Shown here: piece after piece, positions 24,192 to 33,486 of the stretch
How the letters are laid out: the number at the start of each line of letters is the position of its first letter
Position numbering within the stretch: the stretch's first letter is position 1
The notes under the pieces: generated by a model
Database searches by the model: none
The model's input: only the letters and a program-made list of their open reading frames with translations
What the model was told of the DNA's origin: nothing
Program-made: the position numbers and the translations under genes
Assembly (NCBI GenBank): GCA_963844845.1
Contig: CAWJPW010000011.1
Span: forward strand, 1-64,000
Direction of reading: 5' to 3'
Source: CAWJPW01 sp963844845
GTDB taxonomy: Bacteria > Acidobacteriota > Thermoanaerobaculia > Thermoanaerobaculales > Sulfomarinibacteraceae
Length of the DNA: 64,000 bases

Positions 24192-24536
24192 ATGACGGAC
24201 TGCTCATGTGAGACGAACGTGGCGACGGCCGAACGGGCGATCTCCATCGTCGGCGGCGCCGGCCTGCTGGCGTGGGGGCTGACCCGAAGGCTGGAGGTGG
24301 CGGTGCCACTGGCGCTCGCCGGCGGGGTGCTGCTCCTGCGCGGGTTGAGCGGACACTGCCCGCTCTACCACGCGTTTGGCTTCAGCACCGTGTGCTGCGA
24401 GCGGGGCGGCTCGAACGGAGAGCCACCGAGGCGACCGCGCAAGCCGGCGCCCGACCGTGTGGACGAGGCCTCCGACGAGAGCTTCCCGGCGAGCGACGCC
24501 CCCGCCTGGACCGGCGGCGTCACCGCCCGAGGATGA
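24192..24536 (+). CDS. Small YgaP-like (DUF2892) membrane protein
   Basis: The 114-residue product carries ERAISIVGGAGLLAWGLTRR and two hydrophobic helices (about residues 18-33 and 39-55) followed by GLSGHCPLYHAFGFSTVCCE, the Cys-rich DUF2892 pattern. The tail ends with VDEASDESFPASDAPAW, a motif seen at the C-termini of many small proteins. The ATG at 24192 is preceded by GGGAGGACGCC. It overlaps the next gene by 4 bp (ATGA), so they are translated together. The upstream 291 bp (23901-24191) has an AT-rich patch near 24078-24110 that may be the promoter. Confidence 0.72.
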   Translation: MTDCSCETNVATAERAISIVGGAGLLAWGLTRRLEVAVPLALAGGVLLLRGLSGHCPLYHAFGFSTVCCERGGSNGEPPRRPRKPAPDRVDEASDESFPASDAPAWTGGVTARG

Positions 24537-25432
24537 CCCGCCATCACCTCTGCCTGGCCTGGTGCTGGGAGGGCGACGAGGACCTCGCCCGCCTGCTGCG
24601 CGAGGCCTGTGCGGCGCGCGGCCTCTCCCTTCTCGAGGTGACGCCGGAGACGCTCGGCGGCGTCGTCGCCGGCCTCGACACGGGAGAGCTGACCGTCGGG
24701 CTCCTCCTCGACCGCGCCTCCGATGCCGACCCCCGCTACCTCGCCCTGGTCGAGCGGGCCAGGGCCCTGGGCGCGCGCCGGGTGAACCCGCGGGAGCACG
24801 CCGTCCGCTCGTGGAACAAGGCCTTCATGCACGACCTCCTGAGCCCCGAGCTGCGCACGCCAGCCACCCTCGTGCTGGCGCCCTGGGACGACGAGCCGCA
24901 CATGCCGCCGGTGGACCTCGAGCACGTGGGCTCGCCGTTCTGCGTCAAGCCCGCCCACGGCGGCGGTGGCGACGGTGTGGCGGTGGGCCTCACGTCGCCG
25001 GACGACATTCCGGCGATGCGCCGCCAGTACCCGTCCGACAGCTACCTCCTCCAGGCCCACGTGGAGCCAGTGCGTCTGGGCGGACGGCCCGCGTGGTTCC
25101 GCAACCTCTACTCGTGCGGGCGCGTCTACCCGTGCTGGTGGAGTCACCACGACCACCGCTACGTGCCGGTGTCCGCTGCGGAGGTGAGCCGCTTCACCCT
25201 CGCACCCCTCACCTTCATCATGCGCACTATCGCCCGGCTGTCGCGGATGCAGCTCTTCTCGTCCGAGATCGCCCTCACCGCGGCCGAGCAGTTCGTGGTG
25301 GTGGACTACCTCAACGACCCGGTGGACCTGCGCTTGCAGTCACGCGCCCCGGAGGGGGTACCCGATCAGCTCGCCGCCTTCGTCGCCGACGATCTCGCCG
25401 AGCTCGCCGCCTCGGGAGCGCCGCCACGCTGA
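24533..25432 (+). CDS. ATP-grasp-like protein of unknown function
   Basis: The 299-residue protein looks like a RimK/glutathione-synthetase-type ATP-grasp: an N-terminal Rossmann-like part, RVNPREHAVRSWNKAFMHDL, then the ATP-binding FCVKPAHGGGGDGVAVGL (Lys and Gly-rich loop) and LLQAHVEPV, and a C-terminal catalytic part ending FVVVDYLNDPVDLRLQ (acidic metal ligands). Such enzymes ligate a carboxylate to an amine. Substrate unknown. It is coupled to the preceding membrane protein, which may mark a membrane-linked role. Confidence 0.65.
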   Translation: MTRHHLCLAWCWEGDEDLARLLREACAARGLSLLEVTPETLGGVVAGLDTGELTVGLLLDRASDADPRYLALVERARALGARRVNPREHAVRSWNKAFMHDLLSPELRTPATLVLAPWDDEPHMPPVDLEHVGSPFCVKPAHGGGGDGVAVGLTSPDDIPAMRRQYPSDSYLLQAHVEPVRLGGRPAWFRNLYSCGRVYPCWWSHHDHRYVPVSAAEVSRFTLAPLTFIMRTIARLSRMQLFSSEIALTAAEQFVVVDYLNDPVDLRLQSRAPEGVPDQLAAFVADDLAELAASGAPPR

Positions 25433-25548
25433 ACGAGTGAGTACGTAGCGAGTGAAGAGTGACATGGCCCATCGCACGCGCAGAGCCTCAGATGCTGCGC
25501 GCGACCCGCCCTGGGCGAGGCGTTCCAACACCCTTTACTCTTTACATT

Positions 25549-26241
25549 TCAGTCTTTATCCGCCGACGGCGGCTGCCGGCGCTGCTGCGCCATCATCCAC
25601 CGGTAGAGCTCGGGTTCCCCGTACGCCCTCGTCCAGCAGTCGTGTCCGAGCTCGGGGTAGACGGTGAGCCGGGCGCTGCCGCCGGCGGCGTTGAGGGCGT
25701 CCACCATGCGCCGGGACTGGTCGGGCGGCACCACCCGGTCGCGGGCGCCGTGGAAGGCCCACACCGGCACGTGGCGGAGCTCCGAGGCCCGCTCGGGGAA
25801 CCCCTGGGAGACGAGGCCGCCCCCGCACACCGGGACCAGCGCCGCAAAGCGGTCGGGGCAGCGCGCCGCCAGGCCCCAGGTGCCGTAACCGCCCATGCTC
25901 ATACCGGTGAGGATCACGCGGTCGGGGTCCACCGGCCGCTCGGCCACGATCGCCTCCACCAGGCCTTCCAGGGCCGGCATGTGCAGGCGCCAGTAGGAGC
26001 GCGCCGGACACTGGGGCGACAGCGCCACAAACGGCAGGTCGCGACGCTCCTCCACCACCCGGGGAATACCGTGGCGCTTCACCGCCGCGAGGTCGTCGCC
26101 GCGCTCGCCGGCGCCGTGCAGGAAGACCACCAGCGGCCAGCGCCGGCGACCCGACGCCCGGTAGCCGCGCGGCGTGTGCAGGAGGTAGCGCAGCCGCCCA
26201 CGTCGCCCCCGCCCGTTGTCGTAGACGCAATCTTCCTGCAA
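25549..26241 (-). CDS. Alpha/beta-hydrolase of the predicted-peptidase/esterase type
   Basis: A 230-residue alpha/beta hydrolase: RWPLVVFLHGAGERGDDL with the oxyanion HGAG, VILTGMSMGGYGTWGLA with the nucleophile Ser in GMSMGG, acid in FHGARDRVVPPDQS, and catalytic His in YPELGHDCW. This is the layout of COG4099-like esterases and dienelactone-hydrolase relatives. No signal peptide is seen, so it is cytoplasmic. It converges on the ATP-grasp gene across 116 bp with no obvious terminator. Confidence 0.78.
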   Translation of the reverse strand: MQEDCVYDNGRGRRGRLRYLLHTPRGYRASGRRRWPLVVFLHGAGERGDDLAAVKRHGIPRVVEERRDLPFVALSPQCPARSYWRLHMPALEGLVEAIVAERPVDPDRVILTGMSMGGYGTWGLAARCPDRFAALVPVCGGGLVSQGFPERASELRHVPVWAFHGARDRVVPPDQSRRMVDALNAAGGSARLTVYPELGHDCWTRAYGEPELYRWMMAQQRRQPPSADKD

Positions 26242-26318
26242 GGAACCTCCGGCGTGTAAGGGTACACGCGTGGCGAGCCGCCGGGAACCGGTGGGGAGGT
26301 GATGGGAGGTAATGAGGG

Positions 26319-26410
26319 GGTCCCGCGCCCCGGTCCCGAACGCGGACGCGGCCCCGGTCGCGGTCCCGGACGCGGTCCCGGACGCGGTCGCGGTCCCGGA
26401 CGCGGCCCCC
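26319..26410. repeat. Degenerate hexamer tract (GCGGTC/CCGGTC/CCGGAC)
   Basis: About 15 consecutive hexamers alternating GGTCCC, GGACGC, GGTCGC and GGCCCC. The same type of tract flanks SR-A copies at 21810-21864, 36290-36325, 44200-44230, 45295-45347 and 56500-56560; here it stands alone upstream of the S9 peptidase gene. The remainder of 26242-26486 is short and shows only an upstream ribosome-binding GGAGG for the peptidase. Confidence 0.7.
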
Positions 26411-26486
26411 GCCCACCCGCCGGTGGCGAACCGCTCCGGGGCTCCGGTGTGCTACGTTTTCAGAGATCTCACGTGGGAGGAACCCA

Positions 26487-29057
26487 ATGCGGCACGCTTC
26501 TCGTCTGCTGCTGTCAGTCGGTTGCACGATGCTCGTCGTCCTGACCGGGGCCGCCGCGGCCGAGCCTGGCCCCACGGCGGTGCGCCTGCTGGGGCCGCTG
26601 CCGCTGCCGCCGGCGGCGCCCGCGGCGGGTGCGCTGGTGCCGGCGATGGCGCCGGTGCCCGAGTTCGACCCGGCCACGGCGGACCCCTTCACCGACTCGG
26701 CGGTGGTGCTCGATCCGTCGGGCCCCCTCACCTGGGCCCGCGCCGCCGCGACGGGCGGCGCCGTCCCCCTCCCCTCCCCCGGGGTGTGGTGGGCGGCAGC
26801 GCGGCTGCAGCTGCCCCGCTTCGCCCGGGTGACCGTCACGCTCGCCGGCCCGCGGATCCTCGCCCTCTGGGTGGACGGCGCTGCCGTCGGGCTCGGCGGC
26901 GCGGGCGGGCCGCGCACGGCCACCGTGCCCCTGGCCCGCGGCGTTCACTCGGTGCTGGTACGGGCCCGACGGGATCGCGAAGGGGACGGCGCCCTGGGGC
27001 TCACGGCGGCCGCTGAGCCCGCGGCCCAGCTACGGTGGTCCCTCGATCGCCGGGTGGCGCCGACCTCCTACGACGAGCTGGTGCGGGCGCTGCCGCGGAT
27101 CGGGGCGGTGGCCGTGGCCACCGGCGGCGAGCTGGTGGCGCGGGCGCTCAAGCGCTGGCCGGCACGCGGCGACGGGGAGCTGGTGACCACCGACGTACTG
27201 GATCCCGCCGGCACGGTGGTGGCCTCCACGGTGGGTGGGCCCGGCGTCGAACCGGTGGGCTTCCTGCCCGGCCGCCACTCCCTGGTGCTGCGCCGCGACC
27301 TCGACGCACACGGCACAGCTCTCACCGATCTCCTCCTCTACGACGTCGACGCCCGGCAGCTCACCACCATTCTCACCCGCGAGCCCGACCTCGGCCTGGT
27401 GCGGGTGGGACCAGGGGGCTCGCACCTGCTGCTGCTCTCGAGCCGCGGCGCCGGCTCCCTGACCCGGTCCACCGACGCACCTCGGCGCCAGGGTGGCCTG
27501 CGGGAGCGCATGACCGACTGGCTCCCGCGCCGCCACCTGTGGCTGGTGGAGGTGGCCAGCGGCGCCCGCCGCCGGCTCACCGCCCCCGGGGACTGGGTGG
27601 TGGACGACGCCGCCTTCGTGCCGGCCCGCCAGGCGGTGGTCTACGCCCGCACCGTGCCCCAACCCCAGCGTCCGTGGTTCGCCACCGAGCTGCACCTTCT
27701 CGACCTCAAGGGCGGCGCTGATCACGTGGTGGCGACCTTCAGCGGAGGCTGGGAGAACCACCCCCACGCCCTCGCTCCCGATCCCCGCGGGCACCTCCTG
27801 GCCTTCGTGGGCCCGCCCGCTCAGGTGGACCCCGGCGGCCCCGACCACAACCTCTACCAGGGCACGGTGTGGCTCCTCGGCCTCGACGACGGCAGCTTCG
27901 CCCCGCTCACCGGCGACGCCGCACCCGCCTTCGGGGAGGCCGGCGGCCTGCTGGTGTGGGAGCGCACCGGGCAGGCCATCCTGGCCACCGCGGTGGACAG
28001 CGCGCGGGGGCGGCTCGAGCGCCTCAGCCGCGACCCCTCCGGCGCCTGGGGCGTGGCCCCGATGGACCCCGGCACCGTCGACCTGGCAGCGGCGGCCGCC
28101 GCCTCCGACGCGCGGGCGGTGGCGACGGTGGTCTCCAGCCGCACCGAGCCCCCCGAGCTGCGCCTGTGGACCTTCGGCGAGGAGGGCGGCGAGACGGTGG
28201 TCGAGCGACCCGGCGCGGATCTCGCCGAACGCTTCGCGCTCACGGCCCCGCGCGAGGCGTCCTTCGACGGCCCCGGCGGTGAGCTGCTGGAGGGCTGGTA
28301 CTACCCGCCCACGGACCCGGCCCCCGACGCCAAGGTCCCGCTGGTGGTCCACTACTACGGCGGCGCCACCCCCACCCGCCGCGACTTCGATCCCTTCCAC
28401 CAGGTGCTCGCGGCCGACGGCTACGGCGTGCTGGTGGTGAACCCCCGCGGCGCCATCGGCCGCGGCCAGGCCTTCGCCGACGAGCACGTGCGCGACTGGG
28501 GGCCCAAGGCGGCGGCCGACGTGCTCGCCGGGGTGGACGCGCTACTCGCCGGGCATCCCGAGATCGACCCGCAGCGCATCGGGCTCTACGGCGGCTCGTA
28601 CGGCGGTTTCCTCACCGAGTACCTGCTCACCGTGACGCCACGCTTCGCCGCTGCGGTGGCGCTCTACGGGATCAGCGATCTGGCCTCGTACTGGGGCGCC
28701 GGAGCGTGGGGCTTCACCTACGGCGACACCGCCCTGGCCGGGGCGTTCCCGTGGAGCGACCAGGAGCTCTTCGCCGGCCGCTCGCCGCTGTACCGCGCCG
28801 ACCGCATCACCACCCCGCTGCTGCTGGTGCACGGCACCGCCGACGTCAACGTGCCCCCCGACGAGTCGCAGCAGCTCTACACCGCGCTCAGGACCCAGGG
28901 CAAGACGGCGGAGCTGGTGCTCGTCCCCGGCGGTGAGCACATGCTGTGGGATCCGCTGAGCCGGCGGGTGGGCCACCTCGACCTCATCGTCCGGTGGCTC
29001 GACCGCTTCCTGCGCAGCGAGCCCGAGGGCTGGGAGGCGCGCTGGGAGAACCCCTAG
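26487..29057 (+). CDS. Exported S9-family (prolyl oligopeptidase-like) peptidase
   Basis: The 856-residue protein has a signal peptide (MRHASRLLLSVGCTMLVVLT, ending AAAAE), a long beta-propeller-like region (about residues 100-580), and a C-terminal S9 alpha/beta hydrolase. Catalytic residues are the Ser in RIGLYGGSYGGFLTEYLL, Asp in LLLVHGTADVNVPPDE and His in VPGGEHMLWDPLS; HYYGGATPTRRDF contains the oxyanion loop. It should cleave short peptides outside the cytoplasm. The ATG at 26487 follows GGGAGGAACCCA. It is larger than classical POP (about 700), owing to an N-terminal extension with its own repeat-like domain. Confidence 0.83.
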   Translation: MRHASRLLLSVGCTMLVVLTGAAAAEPGPTAVRLLGPLPLPPAAPAAGALVPAMAPVPEFDPATADPFTDSAVVLDPSGPLTWARAAATGGAVPLPSPGVWWAAARLQLPRFARVTVTLAGPRILALWVDGAAVGLGGAGGPRTATVPLARGVHSVLVRARRDREGDGALGLTAAAEPAAQLRWSLDRRVAPTSYDELVRALPRIGAVAVATGGELVARALKRWPARGDGELVTTDVLDPAGTVVASTVGGPGVEPVGFLPGRHSLVLRRDLDAHGTALTDLLLYDVDARQLTTILTREPDLGLVRVGPGGSHLLLLSSRGAGSLTRSTDAPRRQGGLRERMTDWLPRRHLWLVEVASGARRRLTAPGDWVVDDAAFVPARQAVVYARTVPQPQRPWFATELHLLDLKGGADHVVATFSGGWENHPHALAPDPRGHLLAFVGPPAQVDPGGPDHNLYQGTVWLLGLDDGSFAPLTGDAAPAFGEAGGLLVWERTGQAILATAVDSARGRLERLSRDPSGAWGVAPMDPGTVDLAAAAAASDARAVATVVSSRTEPPELRLWTFGEEGGETVVERPGADLAERFALTAPREASFDGPGGELLEGWYYPPTDPAPDAKVPLVVHYYGGATPTRRDFDPFHQVLAADGYGVLVVNPRGAIGRGQAFADEHVRDWGPKAAADVLAGVDALLAGHPEIDPQRIGLYGGSYGGFLTEYLLTVTPRFAAAVALYGISDLASYWGAGAWGFTYGDTALAGAFPWSDQELFAGRSPLYRADRITTPLLLVHGTADVNVPPDESQQLYTALRTQGKTAELVLVPGGEHMLWDPLSRRVGHLDLIVRWLDRFLRSEPEGWEARWENP

Positions 29058-29286
29058 GCTGCCCCCCGCAACGGGCGGACGAGGGAATCCTCGTCGCTGG
29101 GGTGACGGTTACGAGGGAAAACTCCGACGGAGAGTCTCAGGAGTGAGGACTTTTCGCGGGGGCCCATCAGTAGCGCCGCCGCCAGCGGGGCGTTCATCGA
29201 GGAGCACGTCGTGGTACCCGAGTTTTACCTGCAGCTGAAGGCTTCCAACCCGCCGGCCTCCCGGCCGCGCCGGGAGCTCGTCTGAG

Positions 29287-30210
29287 ATGCAGGGCGTCTC
29301 TCCACTCAACCCGTTCTCGCCCCAGGCCCAGGCGATCTCGGCCCTGTTCTGGTTCGTCATGGTGGTGGCGGGCGTCATCCTCCTGGTGGTCACCGGCCTG
29401 GTGGTCTACATCGTCATCCGCTTCCGCCAGCGCGAGGGGCGGGAGCCCTCGACCCGCGAGGGCAACACCGCCCTGGAGATCACCTGGACCGCCATCCCGC
29501 TCCTCATCGTCGGCGCGATCTTCGTGTTCACCATCCGCACCATGCACACGGTGCAGCCGCCTGCGGGCGACCGCACGCCCGACGTGAGGGTGGTGGCCCA
29601 CCAGTGGTGGTGGGAGGTGCACTACCCGGCCACGGGGCTGACCACGGCCAATGAGATCCACGTCCCGGTGGGGCGCACGTTGCTCTTCCGGCTCACCTCG
29701 GCCGACGTGGTGCACGACTTCTGGGTCCCGCAGCTGGCCCGCAAGATGGACGCCATCCCCGGCCACCCCAACGACTTCTGGATGAAGGTGGAGAAGCCCG
29801 GCGTCTACCACGGCACCTGCGCCGAGTACTGCGGGGTCGGCCACGCGCTCATGCGCATCCTGGTGATCGCCCAGACGCCGGCCGCGTTCGCGGCCTGGGA
29901 GCGGGCCCAGCTGACACCCCACGCACCGCCCAGCTCAGCGGAGGCGCAGCAGGGACGACAGCTGCTCGAACGCCTCACCTGCGCCAACTGCCACACGGTG
30001 CGCGGAAGCTCGGCGGCGGGCCGCGTCGGCCCGGATCTCACCCACCTCGGCAGCCGTCGCACCCTGGCGTCGGGCGCCGCCGAGAACACCCATGATCAGC
30101 TCACCCAGTGGCTCAAGGACCCGGGCTCGATCAAGCCGGGCAGCCACATGCCCAACCTCCAGCTGTCCGACGCCCAGGTGAGGGCGCTGGTGGCGTACCT
30201 GGAGGAGTAG
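29287..30210 (+). CDS. coxB: Cytochrome c oxidase subunit II with fused cytochrome c (caa3 type)
   Basis: The 307-residue protein has two N-terminal transmembrane helices (about residues 14-45 and 70-92), a cupredoxin CuA domain with VVHDFWVPQLARKMDAIPGH and CAEYCGVGHALMRI (CuA ligands Cys, Glu, Cys, His, Met), and a C-terminal cytochrome c with CANCHTV and a distal Met in SHMPNLQLS. It passes electrons from the bc complex to CoxA in the membrane. It is the first gene of a seven-gene plus-strand operon, with 2 bp to coxA. The 229-bp upstream gap is a promoter candidate. Confidence 0.93.
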   Translation: MQGVSPLNPFSPQAQAISALFWFVMVVAGVILLVVTGLVVYIVIRFRQREGREPSTREGNTALEITWTAIPLLIVGAIFVFTIRTMHTVQPPAGDRTPDVRVVAHQWWWEVHYPATGLTTANEIHVPVGRTLLFRLTSADVVHDFWVPQLARKMDAIPGHPNDFWMKVEKPGVYHGTCAEYCGVGHALMRILVIAQTPAAFAAWERAQLTPHAPPSSAEAQQGRQLLERLTCANCHTVRGSSAAGRVGPDLTHLGSRRTLASGAAENTHDQLTQWLKDPGSIKPGSHMPNLQLSDAQVRALVAYLEE

Positions 30211-30212
30211 CG

Positions 30213-31865
30213 ATGGACGAGAACACCCCCGCCGCCGCCGAGCACCCGGCAGCCGCCGCACCCTCGGGCCTGCTCGCCTGGGTGTCGTCGGTGGACCACA
30301 AGCAGATCGGCATCATGTACCTGGTGGCCGCCTTCGCCTTCTTCCTGGTGGGCGGCCTCGAGGCGCTCGTCATGCGCGCCCAGCTGGCCCAGCCCGGCGA
30401 GCGGCTGCTCTCCCCCGACGCCTACGACCAGCTCTTCACCATGCACGGCACCACCATGGTCTTCCTGGTGCTGGTGCCCATGCTGCTGGGCTTCGCCACC
30501 TACTTCGTACCGCTCATGATCGGCGCCCGCGACATGGCGTACCCGCGGCTCAACGCGCTGTCGTTCTGGGTCTTCGTGTTCGGCGGGGTGCTCCTGTACT
30601 TCAGCTTCGTCGCCGGCGGCGCACCGGCCACCGGGTGGTTCAGCTACGCCCCTTTGTCTGAGACCTCGTTCTCCTCGACCAGCGGAGTCGACTACTGGGC
30701 GCTGGGCCTGCTGGCGGTGGGCGTGGGCACGGTGGCGGCGGGCATCAACCTCATCGCCACCATCGTGCTGCTGCGCGCCCCGGGCATGACCATCCGCCGG
30801 CTGCCGCTGTTCGTGTGGATGGTGCTGGTGAACTCGTTCCTGATCATCCTCGCCATGCCGGCGCTCAACGCGGCCCTGGTGATGCTGCTCCTCGACCGCC
30901 AGCTGCAGGCCCACTTCTTCACCCCCGCCACCGGCGGCTCGGCGCTCATGTGGCAGCACTACTTCTGGGTCTTCGGCCACCCCGAGGTCTACATCATGAT
31001 CCTGCCCGCCTTCGGGATCATCTCCGAGGTGATCCCGGTGTTCTCGCGCAAGCCCATCTTCGGCTACGAGTTCCTCGCCGGCTCCACGGTGGCAATCGGC
31101 TTCCTGAGCTTCGGCGTGTGGGTCCACCACATGTTCGCCACCGGCCTCGGCTTCCCGCTGTACTACGTCTTCGCCATCGGCAGCCTGCTCATCGCCGTGC
31201 CCACCGGAGTCAAGATCTTCAACTGGATCGCCACCATGTGGGGCGGCTCGCTGCGCTTCACCACCGCCATGCTCTTCGCCATCGCCTTCATCGTCGAGTT
31301 CACCATCGGCGGCCTCTCGGGGGTGTCGTTCGCCGCCATCCCGGTGGACTGGCAGGTCACCGACAGCTACTACGTGGTCGCCCACCTCCACTACGTGCTC
31401 TTCGGCGGCACCGTGTTCGCGCTCTTCGCCGGCGTCTACTACTGGTTCCCCAAGATGAGCGGACGGATGCTCGACGAGCGCCTCGGCAAGTGGCACTTCT
31501 GGCTCACCGTGGTGGGCTTCAACACCACCTTCCTCGTGCAGCACCTCGCCGGCCTCGCCGGCATGTCGCGGCGGGTCTACACCTACCCGAACCTGCCCTG
31601 GCTGGCGCCGCTCAACCTCATCTCGTCCATCGGCGCGTTCATCCTCGGCTTCTCGGTGCTGGTGCTCGCCTGGAACCTCGTCCGCAGCCTGCGCCGGGGG
31701 AAGCCCGCCGGCGCCAACCCCTGGGAGGCGTGGAGCCTGGAGTGGGCCACCACCTCGCCGCCGCCGCCGCACAACTTCGAGCGCGTGCCGCCGGTGCGCG
31801 GGCGCCGGCCGCTGTGGGACCTCGCCCACCCGCGGCTGGGCACGGCGGACGGGAAGGGGGCCTGA
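30213..31865 (+). CDS. coxA: Cytochrome c oxidase subunit I
   Basis: The 550-residue heme-copper oxidase subunit has the family motifs TMHGTTMVFLVLVPMLLGFA, the CuB/heme region FWVFGHPEVYIMILPAFGII with the His-Tyr crosslink motif HPEVY, WVHHMFATG (two CuB His), and the heme a/a3 His pair in YYVVAHLHYVLFGG. About twelve membrane helices are visible. It reduces O2 and pumps protons. It lies between coxB and coxC, 2-3 bp apart, so the operon is tightly coupled. The start ATG 30213 is preceded by GGAGGAGTAGCG. Confidence 0.96.
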   Translation: MDENTPAAAEHPAAAAPSGLLAWVSSVDHKQIGIMYLVAAFAFFLVGGLEALVMRAQLAQPGERLLSPDAYDQLFTMHGTTMVFLVLVPMLLGFATYFVPLMIGARDMAYPRLNALSFWVFVFGGVLLYFSFVAGGAPATGWFSYAPLSETSFSSTSGVDYWALGLLAVGVGTVAAGINLIATIVLLRAPGMTIRRLPLFVWMVLVNSFLIILAMPALNAALVMLLLDRQLQAHFFTPATGGSALMWQHYFWVFGHPEVYIMILPAFGIISEVIPVFSRKPIFGYEFLAGSTVAIGFLSFGVWVHHMFATGLGFPLYYVFAIGSLLIAVPTGVKIFNWIATMWGGSLRFTTAMLFAIAFIVEFTIGGLSGVSFAAIPVDWQVTDSYYVVAHLHYVLFGGTVFALFAGVYYWFPKMSGRMLDERLGKWHFWLTVVGFNTTFLVQHLAGLAGMSRRVYTYPNLPWLAPLNLISSIGAFILGFSVLVLAWNLVRSLRRGKPAGANPWEAWSLEWATTSPPPPHNFERVPPVRGRRPLWDLAHPRLGTADGKGA

Positions 31866-31868
31866 GCC

Positions 31869-32429
31869 ATGACGCGCGAGCAGAACCGGCTCGGGGTCGA
31901 GCTCTTCGTGCTGTCGGAGGCCGTCTTCTTCCTGCTCCTGATCCTGGCCTACGTCTTCTACCACCATCGCACCGGCACCGGTGGTGCGGCGGCCGCCCAC
32001 CTCGACCCGCTGCGCACCGGGATCTACTCGGTCTTCCTCCTCGCCTCGAGCCTCACCATGTGGCGGGCCGAGGTCAACACGACGCGCGGCCGGCGCCACC
32101 GGGTGCGCGCGTGGCTGCTCGCCACCATCGTCCTCGGCGCGGTCTTCCTGGTGGGCCAGGGAATCGAGTATGCCGGCCTCATCCAGCGCCAGGTCACCAT
32201 CAGCCGCGACCTCTTCGGCACCACCTTCTTCACCCTCACCGGCTTCCACGGCCTGCACGTACTCATCGGCCTGGTGGTGCTGGCGGTCTTCACCGCCCTC
32301 GTGTTCGCCGCCGAGCGCGAGGCGGCGGTGGACACCGGGCTGCACGCCGCCGCGGTGTACTGGCACTTCGTCGACGCGGTGTGGGTGGTGATCTTCGCCG
32401 TGGTCTACCTGTGGGGGGTGCTGCTGTGA
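31869..32429 (+). CDS. coxC: Cytochrome c oxidase subunit III
   Basis: The 186-residue protein has five helices and the subunit III features: VELFVLSEAVFFLLLILAYV, GIEYAGLIQRQVTISRDLFG, FFTLTGFHGLHVLIGLVVL and AAAVYWHFVDAVWVVIFAVV. Its length fits the short five-helix form of caa3 oxidases. Its stop overlaps the GTG start of the CtaG-like gene by 4 bp. Confidence 0.92.
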   Translation: MTREQNRLGVELFVLSEAVFFLLLILAYVFYHHRTGTGGAAAAHLDPLRTGIYSVFLLASSLTMWRAEVNTTRGRRHRVRAWLLATIVLGAVFLVGQGIEYAGLIQRQVTISRDLFGTTFFTLTGFHGLHVLIGLVVLAVFTALVFAAEREAAVDTGLHAAAVYWHFVDAVWVVIFAVVYLWGVLL

Positions 32430-33232
32430 CCACCGGGGCCCTGCTCGCCGCGGCCTGGGAGCCGGAGCCGTCCATCGTGGTGGGGTGTGCGTTGCTGGCG
32501 CTGCTGCACCTGGCTCTCGTTCGCTTCTCCGAGCCCCGGCGCACCGCCTGGTGGATGGCCGGTGTCGTGGTGCTGTTGCTCGACCTGGTGGGGCCGCTGG
32601 ACGTGCTCGGCGACGACTACCTGTTCAGCGCGCACATGCTCGAGCACCTGACGCTCCTGCTGCTGGTGCCGCCGCTGCTCCTCCTCGGAGTCCCCGAGCG
32701 ACTCGCCCGCCGCGCCCTGGCGGTGCGCTGGGTCGCCGCCACCGAACGGCTGCTGCGTCGCCCCGCCGTCGCCTGGGCCCTGATGGTCGGAACCCTGTGG
32801 GCGTGGCACCTGCCGGCGGCCTACAACGCCACCCTGGCCAACGAGACGATCCACGCCGTCGAGCACCTGAGCTTCCTGGTCACCGCCACGATCTTCTGGT
32901 GGCCGGTGCTGACACCGCTGCCGGAGCGCAGGCTCCACCCCATCACCGCCATCTTCTACCTGTACGCAGCCATGGTCGCCAACGCCGTCCTCGGCATCCT
33001 CCTGACCTTCGCGCCGGTGGGGATCTACCCCGCCTACCTGCGCCCCGCGGACGAGCTGGGGGCGCTCGCCCTCATCCGCGACCACTGGAACCTCGGTCCC
33101 GCCGCCGACCAGCAGCTCGGCGGCCTGTTCATGTGGGTGATCGGCATGTTCGGCTTCCTGTGGGCCACCCTCGCCATGCTCGTGCGGTGGTACCGCGAGC
33201 CCGAGCACGACGCCGAGCCCGCCCACGCATGA
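32426..33232 (+). CDS. ctaG: CtaG/caa3-type oxidase assembly membrane protein
   Basis: The 268-residue protein has about seven helices and the caa3_CtaG signature: FSAHMLEHLTLLLLVPPLLL, LWAWHLPAAYNATLANETIH, AVEHLSFLVTATIFWWPVLT and DQQLGGLFMWVIG. The conserved His residues (HMLEH, WAWH, EH) are thought to bind copper during CuB insertion. The GTG at 32426 overlaps the coxC stop (GTGA), which fixes the start. Its place in the oxidase operon supports an assembly role. Confidence 0.86.
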   Translation: MTTGALLAAAWEPEPSIVVGCALLALLHLALVRFSEPRRTAWWMAGVVVLLLDLVGPLDVLGDDYLFSAHMLEHLTLLLLVPPLLLLGVPERLARRALAVRWVAATERLLRRPAVAWALMVGTLWAWHLPAAYNATLANETIHAVEHLSFLVTATIFWWPVLTPLPERRLHPITAIFYLYAAMVANAVLGILLTFAPVGIYPAYLRPADELGALALIRDHWNLGPAADQQLGGLFMWVIGMFGFLWATLAMLVRWYREPEHDAEPAHA

Positions 33233-33243
33233 GGAGAGGACGC

Positions 33244-33486
33244 ATGGATCAAGAGCCTGCCGACGTCGCCGCCGCCACCACCGGTAGGAACGGTCCCGCC
33301 GACTGGGCGGCGCCGCTTCCGGCCGAGGTCCCGCATCCCACCTACTGGCCCGCGGTGCTGGCCCTGGCCGTGGTGCTCGTGGCCTGGGGGGTGGTGACCA
33401 CCTGGGTGATCTCGGCGGTGGGTGCGGCCGCCGGCGCGCTCGCCCTGGGCGGCTGGATCCAGGAGCTCCGTCATGAGCACGACTGA
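33244..33486 (+). CDS. Small membrane subunit of the respiratory operon
   Basis: An 80-residue protein with a Pro/Ala-rich soluble start (residues 1-36, containing LPAEVPHPTYWPAV) and two hydrophobic helices (about 36-53 and 55-69), then GWIQELRHEHD. The position and the HPTYWP motif fit a small accessory subunit of the oxidase, similar to subunit IV-like proteins of caa3 operons, but sequence similarity is too slight to be sure. It overlaps the Rieske gene by 14 bp. Confidence 0.68.
   Translation: MDQEPADVAAATTGRNGPADWAAPLPAEVPHPTYWPAVLALAVVLVAWGVVTTWVISAVGAAAGALALGGWIQELRHEHD

Noticed and set aside
30096..32366. A 756-codon minus-strand frame antisense to coxA and coxC
   Set aside because: Glu/His-rich low-complexity product with no recognisable domain; it mirrors codon bias of the cytochrome oxidase genes.
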